NCBI GenBank assembly: GCA_025351125.1
Contig: JANXWN010000152.1
Coordinates: 1-19,258, forward strand
Origin: Caulobacteraceae bacterium
GTDB lineage: Bacteria > Pseudomonadota > Alphaproteobacteria > Caulobacterales > Caulobacteraceae
Direction: 5' to 3'
DNA length: 19,258 nucleotides
The number at the start of each line of letters is the position of its first letter. Position 1 is the stretch's first letter. Below, in pieces: positions 1 through 7,200 of this stretch. The notes beneath the pieces are model-generated. The model made no database searches. It was not told the origin of the DNA and saw nothing but the letters and a program-made list of their open reading frames with translations. The position numbers and the translations under genes were made by a program.

Positions 1-293
1 CCGTATTTGCCGGCGAGCGTCATGCCCGACGGCGAAATCTGCGATGCGATGACGAACGGCATGTCCTCCTGCAACGGGAGTAACTGCAACGCTGCGTCGT
101 TCATCGTGAACCAGTCGCTCTTGGCGGTGACGCGCTCGCCCTTGAACATGCGGCGGATCAGGCCGATCGCCTCGTCCTGCCGGTCACGTTGCGTCATCGG
201 ATCGATGCCGAGCGTATGCGCATCCGACGCCAACGCGCCGGGACCGGAGCCGAAGATGGCGCGGCCCCCGGTCATGTGGTCGAGCTGCACCAT
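1..293 (-). CDS. LLM-class flavin-dependent monooxygenase fragment (runs off left edge, N-terminus missing)
   Basis: Reading the minus strand leftward from about base 297 gives an open frame with no stop to the window edge. It begins RMVQLDHMTGGRAIFGSGPG and continues through SDAHTLGIDPMTQRD and DWFTMNDAALQ to ASQISPSGMTLAGKYG. These are hallmark blocks of the luciferase-like, FMN-dependent monooxygenase family (LimB/bacterial luciferase fold, TIM barrel). In that family about 80-90 residues normally precede RMVxLDH; here they are replaced by antisense sequence from the facing copy. The ATG at 293 falls within the conserved domain and has no ribosome-binding site, so it is probably not a real start. 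The fragment is homologous to the plus-strand gene that follows. The family call is firm; whether this is a broken gene or an artefact is open. Confidence 0.7.
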   Translation of the reverse strand, partial: MVQLDHMTGGRAIFGSGPGALASDAHTLGIDPMTQRDRQDEAIGLIRRMFKGERVTAKSDWFTMNDAALQLLPLQEDMPFVIASQISPSGMTLAGKY

Positions 294-519
294 GCGTTGC
301 GCATACGCTCGGCATCGATCCGATGACGCAACGCGATCGCCAGGACGAGGCGATCGCGGTCATTCGCCGGCTGTTCAACGGCGAGCGCGTGACGGCCAAG
401 AGCGACTGGTTCACCATGAACGATGCCGCGCTGCAAATCCTGCCGATGCAGGAAGAGATGCCATTCGTGGTGGCGTCGCAGATCTCGCCGTCGGGCATGA
501 CGCTGGCCGGCAAATACGG
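1..519. repeat. Diverged inverted repeat (fold-back) of LLM monooxygenase sequence
   Basis: Arms 1-222 and 298-519 are reverse complements of each other around a 75-base loop (223-297). The inner 36 bases (187-222 and 298-333) are identical. Over the remaining arm, a hand count finds about 30 mismatches in about 190 positions, mostly at third codon positions. The two protein versions differ at about 8 sites, mostly conservative (I/V, D/E, L/M, K/N). That pattern means two separate homologous genes under selection, not one sequence copied onto itself. Confidence 0.85.
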
Positions 520-1183
520 CATTGGCATCATTTCGCTGGGCTCGATGTCGACGCAAGGCCTGATGGCGTTGCCGACGCAATGGGGATTTGCCGAGGACGC
601 GGCGAAGAAGCACGGCACCACCGTCAGCCGATCGAACTGGCGCGTGCTGTTGAGCTGGCACATCGCCGAGACCCGCGAACAGGCGCAGCGAGAAGCCGGC
701 GCCGGACTGCTGCGCTGGCACAACGAATACAATGTCGGCACGCTAATGCGACCCGGCGCCTTACCCTATGCGAGTCCGGACGATGCGGTCGATCAGACCG
801 CCTTTGCCGAAGGCGCCGCGGGGGTAATCGGTACGCCCGACGACTTGATCAAAGCAGTCCGCGATTTGATCGAGGTCAGCGGCGGCTTTGGCACGGTGAT
901 CGGCTTTGCGCACGACTGGGCCAATCGTGAGAACACCCGCCGCAGCTGGGATCTGGTGGCGCGGCATGTGATTCCAGAGGTTAACGGCCTGCTCGAGGGC
1001 TATCGCGCCTCGCGGCAATACGTCATCGATCATCGCGAGTCGTTTGACCGCGCGGGCGAGGCGGTGATGCGAAAAATCATGGATCACGACGCGGCGGCCG
1101 CCGCCCTGCGTGTCACCCTGGCCGGCGCGACCGCCATGCCGGCCGGGCACGCCCCCGACCTGCAAAAAGCCAAGGCGGAGTAG
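323..1183 (+). CDS. LLM-class flavin-dependent monooxygenase, 5'-truncated
   Basis: The 286-residue product matches the middle and C-terminal parts of luciferase-like flavin monooxygenases. Visible blocks are DWFTMNDAALQ, VVASQISPSGMTLAGKYGIGIISLGS, NWRVLLSWHIAETREQA, GVIGTPDDLIKAV and SGGFGTVIGFAHDWAN, with a charged C-terminal helix. Members normally have about 370-400 residues and oxygenate a small organic substrate with reduced FMN and O2; the substrate cannot be told. The homologous frame already reads AHTLGIDP before the ATG at 323. It starts abruptly at about base 298, where the sequence turns into the inverted copy. The roughly 100 N-terminal residues, including the first part of the flavin barrel, are absent. 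No Shine-Dalgarno lies before 323. The gene is therefore probably non-functional as seen, or the junction is an artefact. The downstream neighbour is convergent. Confidence 0.75.
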   Translation: MTQRDRQDEAIAVIRRLFNGERVTAKSDWFTMNDAALQILPMQEEMPFVVASQISPSGMTLAGKYGIGIISLGSMSTQGLMALPTQWGFAEDAAKKHGTTVSRSNWRVLLSWHIAETREQAQREAGAGLLRWHNEYNVGTLMRPGALPYASPDDAVDQTAFAEGAAGVIGTPDDLIKAVRDLIEVSGGFGTVIGFAHDWANRENTRRSWDLVARHVIPEVNGLLEGYRASRQYVIDHRESFDRAGEAVMRKIMDHDAAAAALRVTLAGATAMPAGHAPDLQKAKAE

Positions 1184-1250
1184 CGGAATTCTTTTTCCTC
1201 TACCGTTAGGGGGTTCCCGAGGCGGCGCGTAGCGTCATAATGGGAGGGCG

Positions 1251-1880
1251 TTATCGCGTGCGGAAGCGTGCTACCGCTTGGATTTTGGGGTCGCGTGCGA
1301 AATCGGCCGGAGCGATGAACCCCAGACCGTCCCATTGAATCTGAATACCGATCCGATCGAAGCATTTGGCGACGTATTCAGAGCAAATGTATTCGTCGTC
1401 GGCGCCCAAGGTCTTGGGCATATGACGCTTGAAGCGGCCTAGCATAATCCGCGTCGCGATCTTGACCACCTCGCCCAGCGAAAACTTGTCGCCCATGCGG
1501 TCGACCGCGAAATCGGTCATGCGGCGGAGCGCATCCTGGTTGGACGCCGATTGCGAGGCCGCGAGGTCGTCATGCCGCGCCAGAACGATCTTTCCGGGAT
1601 AGGGTTTGGCCCCGCTGCTGGTTTGGCTGATGAAACGCTCCAGAGAGACGGCGTGCACGCCCATTTGCTGAACGCACTCGAAGGCCACGATCCGCCCCAA
1701 CGACGGCCACCGATAGGCCAAGGCCACATGGCTCCACGGGCTTTGGGTGCTCCACCCGATCAGACGCGAAGCGGGATCGCGCGCTGCGCACATCAGAATG
1801 TCGCCGTCGCGGACTCGCCGCGAAATTTCCGCGTACGGCTCGTCGGGCAACCGCGTGAGGACGTCGTCGCTAAAGGCCAT
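1251..1880 (-). CDS. YiiX/YebB-like permuted papain-fold (NlpC/P60 superfamily, C92-type) protein
   Basis: This 209-residue protein shows the circularly permuted papain-like pattern of the YaeF/YiiX group. There is an early GDILMCAAR strand (about 26-34), then SPWSHVALAYR carrying the likely catalytic His (H51). An acidic residue follows in VAFECVQQMG (E68), and the presumed nucleophile Cys is in YICSEYVAKCFDRIG (C166). Family members are thought to act as amidases or thiol hydrolases on peptide or lipid substrates; the target here is unknown. No signal peptide or lipobox is visible, so it looks cytoplasmic. It lies 89 bases downstream of pbpC on the same strand and could be the last gene of that transcript. 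Its ATG is preceded by a weak AGGGCGG. The family call is good; the operon link is inference. Confidence 0.8.
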   Translation of the reverse strand: MAFSDDVLTRLPDEPYAEISRRVRDGDILMCAARDPASRLIGWSTQSPWSHVALAYRWPSLGRIVAFECVQQMGVHAVSLERFISQTSSGAKPYPGKIVLARHDDLAASQSASNQDALRRMTDFAVDRMGDKFSLGEVVKIATRIMLGRFKRHMPKTLGADDEYICSEYVAKCFDRIGIQIQWDGLGFIAPADFARDPKIQAVARFRTR

Positions 1881-1969
1881 GCTTGCCGCCCTACGCCCTG
1901 ACCGCCGGAAGTCAAGGTAGTCGCCGCAACCCCCTTGCCGCCCACACCCTGTATTCAGTCCGCGCAGGT

Positions 1970-4012
1970 TTATTTTACCCGCACGCGGGCTTCGGCGCGG
2001 CGTCCGTCGGCGTCGATAACGATGATGCGGTAAAATCCAGGGCCGGACGGGCGCCAGACGGCCCGCCCGCTGACCGGATCAAGAGGGATCGCGGCGCCGT
2101 CGACATACCAGGCGAGGGCTTCGCCGCGCGCCGCCAGCGTCAAGCCGCGCGCGGCCGGCCCAAAGCCATCGGCCATCACCGTCGCGCTATTTGGGGGGAA
2201 GATCAGGCGCGGGCCTGGACGGTCGATGTCCAATTGGGTCAGGGCGGTCGGCGCGCCCTTCGGGCCAAGCGATCGCGGCGCCGCGCGCGGAGCGCCGATC
2301 TGGTCGGCCACGTCGAACAACAGCGGCAGGGCGGCGGCGCGTCCGGTCAGGCCGGGGTCGCGCGCCCCGCCGTCGGCCCGCCCGGTCCATACCGCGATCA
2401 CATAACCTCCCACCACCGCGGCCGCGACGGCGTCGCGAAAGGCGTACGAGGTGCCGGTCTTGAAGGCGATGCCCGGTCCGCCTTGGGTCAGGGCGGCGGG
2501 GATGCGGCCCTTGGGCGCCGGGCCTTCGCGCAGGATGTCGAGTACTTGGCGAGCCGCTTCGGGGCGTAGCAGCCGGCGTCCGGCGCTGTTGATCGTCCGG
2601 TCCGCGTCCGCCTCGCTCCACGCCAAGGGTTTGATCACCCCGCCGTCGCCCAAAGCAGCGTAAAGCAGGACCAGATCGCGCAATGACAGGCCCTCGCCGC
2701 CCAGCGCCAAGGCCAGTCCGGCGTCGCTGAAGGCCGCCTTAGGTCGCACGAGCTTGACGCCCATGGCCTGCAGCCGCGCCTCGAACGCCGGGGCGCCGAT
2801 CTTGCTCAGCAGCGTGACGGCGGGGACGTTAAGAGAATAGATCAGGGCCTCGCGGGCGGTGACCTTGCCGTGAAACGTGCGGTCGAAATCTTCCGGCTGA
2901 TAGTCGACGAAGCGGCGCGGGGCGTCGTCGATGCGCGTGTCGGGCGCGGCCAGACCTTCATCGAAGGCGAGGGCGTAGATCAGCGGCTTCAGCGCCGAGC
3001 CAGGCGAACGCAGGGCGCGGGTCATGTCGATCCAGCCGCCCGGACGATCCAATCCGCCCGAACCGATCGCGGCGCGCACGGCGCGGGTCTTGATCTCCAC
3101 CACCAGAACGGCGACGACGGTCTTGTCGCCCTGCGCGCGGGCGGCGGCGACGGCGAGAGGCTCCAGGCGGCGTTGTAGGTCGCCATCCAAGGTACTGACC
3201 ACCGACGCCTGATGGGCGGGCGCGGCGGCGGCCAATTGCCCGGCGACGTGCCAAGCCAAAGCCGGAAACGGCTCGCGGCGCGGCAGAGGCTCGCTCGCCG
3301 CCTCCCGCGCCGCGCCAGGTTCGATCAGGCCGGCCCCCACCATGCGCGCCAGCACCCGCGCGCGCGCCGCGCGGGCGGCCCCGGGCCGCCGATCAGGGCG
3401 TCGCGCTTCGGGGGATTGCGGCAAGGCGATCAGCAGTGCCTGCTCGCCGTCGGTCAAGGCGCTGGGCTCATGGCCGAAATAGGCGAGGGAGGCGGCTCGC
3501 ACCCCCTCCAAATTGCCGCCATAGGGCGCGAGGGTCAGATAGAGGGCGAGGATTTGCCGTTTGGGATAGCGCGCCTCGAGTTGCAGGGCGCGGATCATCT
3601 CGATCAGCTTTGCGCCGAGGCTGCGGGGGTGCGGGCTGAGCAGACGCGCGGTCTGCATAGTCAAGGTCGAGGCGCCGGAGGTGGGGTGCCCGTGCCTCGC
3701 CGCCGAGGCGACGGCGCGAGCCACGGCGAGCGGATCCACCCCGGGGTGCAGCGCAAACCGTCCGTCCTCCATCCGTGTCAGCCGATCCAGGAAGATGGGA
3801 TCGATCCGTTCCAGATCGGCGCGAATCCGCCAACGTCCATTCTCCACCGGCAGGGCGCGCAGCCAGGCGCCGCGCCGGTCCAACACCACCGGGCTGGACC
3901 GCGCGCCGCGCGCCAGATCGGGCGGGAAGACGGTATTGAGTGTCATCAACCCCGTCTCAATCGCCAGCAGGCCAATGAGTGAACAGACGGCAATGCTTTG
4001 CCTCCCTTTCAT
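1970..4012 (-). CDS. pbpC: Penicillin-binding protein 1C (bifunctional glycosyltransferase/transpeptidase)
   Basis: The 680-residue product has the full PBP1C order. An uncleaved signal anchor (about 6-28) is followed by a GT51 glycosyltransferase domain: catalytic Glu in MEDGRF (E82), TSGASTLTMQTARLL (111-125) and YPKRQILALYLTLAPYGG. The transpeptidase domain has SxxK at S339-K342 (PGSALK), SLN at 393-395 and KTGTS at 518-522. A C-terminal BiPBP_C beta domain ends the protein. It polymerises and possibly cross-links peptidoglycan on the outer face of the inner membrane. In many proteobacteria pbpC sits beside the alpha-2-macroglobulin gene, as here, 190 bases downstream. The ATG at 4012 lies inside the terminal inverted repeat of an intergenic element, so the first six codons come from the repeat. 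No ordinary SD precedes it, while a GGGAGG lies just inside the frame. The true start may therefore be slightly further in. Confidence 0.95.
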   Translation of the reverse strand: MKGRQSIAVCSLIGLLAIETGLMTLNTVFPPDLARGARSSPVVLDRRGAWLRALPVENGRWRIRADLERIDPIFLDRLTRMEDGRFALHPGVDPLAVARAVASAARHGHPTSGASTLTMQTARLLSPHPRSLGAKLIEMIRALQLEARYPKRQILALYLTLAPYGGNLEGVRAASLAYFGHEPSALTDGEQALLIALPQSPEARRPDRRPGAARAARARVLARMVGAGLIEPGAAREAASEPLPRREPFPALAWHVAGQLAAAAPAHQASVVSTLDGDLQRRLEPLAVAAARAQGDKTVVAVLVVEIKTRAVRAAIGSGGLDRPGGWIDMTRALRSPGSALKPLIYALAFDEGLAAPDTRIDDAPRRFVDYQPEDFDRTFHGKVTAREALIYSLNVPAVTLLSKIGAPAFEARLQAMGVKLVRPKAAFSDAGLALALGGEGLSLRDLVLLYAALGDGGVIKPLAWSEADADRTINSAGRRLLRPEAARQVLDILREGPAPKGRIPAALTQGGPGIAFKTGTSYAFRDAVAAAVVGGYVIAVWTGRADGGARDPGLTGRAAALPLLFDVADQIGAPRAAPRSLGPKGAPTALTQLDIDRPGPRLIFPPNSATVMADGFGPAARGLTLAARGEALAWYVDGAAIPLDPVSGRAVWRPSGPGFYRIIVIDADGRRAEARVRVK

Positions 4013-4176
4013 GGGGAGGGTGGACCGCCCTCGGGTCGCGCAAAGCGCGCGCCCGAGGACAGGCTCCGCGGGACGGGTGGGGAAGTGACCTGGCGATCGA
4101 ATGCGTTTGGGATGATCCCTGCTTGCCCACCCCGGTGACTTGCGCGACTCGCCCTCCCCATGAAGGGGAGGGAAAG
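3996..4176. repeat. MITE-like intergenic element 1, 181 bp with 25-bp terminal inverted repeats
   Basis: Bases 3996-4020 and 4152-4176 are inverted repeats matching at 23 of 25 positions. Each end can itself fold, the right one as an 8-bp CCCTCCCC/GGGGAGGG stem. The interior has further palindromes: CCTCGGG near 4033 pairs with CCCGAGG near 4052, enclosing CGCGC/GCGCG, and GGGTGGG near 4075 faces CCCACCC near 4126. It carries no coding capacity. It fills most of the spacer between the alpha-2-macroglobulin and pbpC genes and overlaps the pbpC start. The interior block at 4103-4122 resembles 17214-17234 of element 3. Confidence 0.75.
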
Positions 4177-4202
4177 AGAATGAGCTTCCGACGCCGTCTC
4201 CC

Positions 4203-7200
4203 TCACCCCGATGGCGCCACGGCGAGGCGGCCAGCGGCGGTGCGGGCGTTGATGCCGGGATGGTACATGTCGAACACCTCGGCGCCGGGCAGGAAGAAGC
4301 CGCCGGGGGTCACGGCGCGGGCGATATAGGCGAAGGCGTAGGGTTGGTTACCGTTCAGGGACAGGGTGGCGACATAGCGGTCGTCGCGTTTTTCCTGGGC
4401 GCTCGGCGCCGTTAGCTTGCCGAGGAATTTGAACGGGCCGTCGATGGCGTCTTGCGGACCCAAGGACGACTCGATCTCGAAGCCGGCGGGTAGAGCGTCG
4501 TTGACGGCGAGGGCGACCGTTCGGCCTTGTTGCGAGGCGCCGGAAATGCGCACGATAATGCGGTCGCCTTGCCGCACGGCCGCCAAGTTTACCGGTGCGC
4601 CGCTCAGCGTATAGAAACTCTTCGCCACCGTCAGTCCACTGGCTGCCGCGCCCGGCGCGGTGAGCGGCGTGCCGCGCACCGTCACTGTTCGCCACAGGAC
4701 CCCGGTTCCGGCGTTGACGAACCGCGCGGCGGCCAGTTGTCCGACCGCCCAGCGCGGCGCGCCGCCGACGGGGGCCAGAGCAGACGCCCCGCCGGCGACG
4801 ATGCGCATCGGTCCGGCGGCGCGCAGCATATAATGCGCGGCCTCCAATAGGCGGGCTTCCTCTTGCGTATTGAGCTGATCGGGGTTTTTGACCGCGCCGT
4901 CCAGGCGACCTTGCAGGCCGCGGGCGATATCGAGCTCGCCGGCCTGATAGGCCAGGGCGATCACCCCCGCCAAATCACGCAACGGACTCTGATACCAATC
5001 ATTGGCGTCCTTATAGCCCAGCGCGGCGGCGGCTTGCCGCAAGGACGAGTGGGCGCGGGCGTGGTCGCCCATCGCCGCCAATCCGGCCCCGACCTGCGCC
5101 ATCGCCAGGGGCGAAGCCTCGTCCTTCATCTGCACGTCGTGCCACCAGCGCAGACGCGGCAAATCGCCCTTACCCGCCTTGGCCAAGACGTAGAGCGCGT
5201 AGGCGGAGGCGCGCGAGCGCAGGCGTTTGGTCGTGGCTTCGGCATCGGCCTTGTCGCGGGCCCAGCCGACGTCATAGCTCATTTTGTACGAGACTTCGGC
5301 GAAGCCGTCGGGTCGGCTGATTTGGCGCATGGCGGCCAGGGCGCGACCCATCGCCTCGTCGGTGACCGGTCCGCCGCGTAGCTTGGCTTCCCACAAAAAG
5401 TCGGTGGCGTAGGCTCCCAACCACGGGTCGGCGGCGCCGTCGCCGACGCTCCACAAGCCGAACGCGCCGTCGAGACCTTGCCGGTCCAACAGTTTGCCGA
5501 CCGCATCGGCCAAGCCCCGGCGCGCGGTCGGGTCGCGCGCCAAATCGTCGGCGTACAACAGCGGATAACCGACCGACGTCAGTTGCTCGGTGCAGCCAAA
5601 GCCATAGTGCGACAGGGCCAGCGCCACCGCCGCCGGATCAAAACCATTGAATGGCGAATAGCTGACCTGCAGATCGACATCGCCCGCCGCCAAGCCCGCC
5701 AATAGAGCGGGGGAGGGGGTGAAGGCGTCGCCGGGCTTCTGCAGTTCCGTGGTGGTGCGGGTGATCGCGCCCCAGCCCAATCGGGTCTGAATGTCATAGG
5801 ATTTGGCTGTGCTGAAGCCAGGGCCATCAACCTGAAATCCGACCTTGCCGATCCCGGTTTGATGCGGCGCGGCGAAGGCGATCAGTTGGGCGACGCGTTG
5901 GCCGAGCAACAAGTGAACGACCTTTTTGAACCCGGTCCAAACGCCGCCGCCGGCCACGGTTTGGGCGGTATAGTCGCCCGCTTTGCCTTCCAGATTGTGC
6001 AATTCCAAGGTCGCCATGGGCGTGTCGCCGGGACTGAGGAAGCGCGGCAGGTTGAGATCGGCGACCAAGGGTTCGCGCACGGTGATGGCCTGCGAGCCCG
6101 AACCGACCGCCTTGTCGCTCCAGGCGACCGCCATAATGCGCAATTGACCGTTGAACGCGCCCGGCGGCAGCTTGACCGTGACGCGCCCGTCGAAGCCGGT
6201 CTTCACCACGCCCGACCACAGGGCGACGGTCTTGACCGGCGTCACCGTCAGGCCTTGCGCGCCCAATTCGTCGCCGCCGAAATTGACCCCGGCCGGCGCC
6301 CCCAGATTGGCGTCGAGCAGGCGGCCGTAATCGTCGCGGTATTCCACGGTGAGCGCCCGCTTGCCAAAATACCATTTCGCCGGATCGGGGCTGTCATATT
6401 TGGTCAGGGCCAATATGCCTTCGTCGACGGCGGCGACCGTGACAAAGGCCGTCTGACCAAAGCCGAGACCTTTGACCTGCAAGGGAACGTTGACCGGCGT
6501 GTGCGAGTCGATCTTGGCGGGCGTACCGATCTCGACCGTCAAGCGTCGGTCCTTGGGATTGAGCGGCACCCAGATCAGACCCAGCGCCCGGCGCGGCTGT
6601 GGCGTGACGCCCGGATTGCGCGGCTGAATTATGCTGACCAGTACATAGGCCCCGCCGCCCCAGGCCGCCGAGGTCTTCAGGCGCACCGCGCCACCGTCGG
6701 CGCCGATCGTTTGGGTCTTGAAGTCGATCACATGATCGGTCGCGACGGCGATCTGCGCCTCACCCGCATAAGGTCCCTTGATGGTGAGGTTGACGGTGTC
6801 GCCCTGCGCATAGTCCTGGGCGCCGGGTTTCAAGCGCACCTGATCGGGGGCCTCGACGTCCTGCGTCGATTCGCCCCATCCGGCCGAAAACCGCCGCAGC
6901 GTACGCGCGCCGTCGGCGGCGGTCAGTTCCAGGCGATAGTCGCCCCAACCCAACCGCCGATTGATCCGCGTCGCCGGGCCCGCGCCGACGGCGACGACGT
7001 CGCGCGCCACCACGATGTCGCGGCTGGAACGGCGCCATTGCCAGCGACCGTCCTGCTGGAACCAGTCGTATGTCCAGCTTTCATGGATCAGGCTGTAGCT
7101 CACGCCGTTCGCGGCGATCCGCCGACCGGCGGGATCCACCGCGATAATATTGAAGCTCACCGGCGCGTCTCGTCCGCCTGTGGCTTCGCCGGCGTCGACC

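Noticed and set aside
7..930. 307-residue plus-strand open frame at the left edge
   Set aside because: It is a shadow frame across the inverted monooxygenase copies; the conserved protein blocks are in other frames on each side of the junction.
1184..1250. Terminator between the convergent monooxygenase and YiiX-like genes
   Set aside because: There is a TTTTT run at about 1192-1196 but no convincing stem before it on either strand.
3681..4088. Short open frame reading MGRVDRPR through the 3996-4176 spacer
   Set aside because: This is translation through a structured non-coding repeat plus antisense pbpC; it has no SD and no domain.
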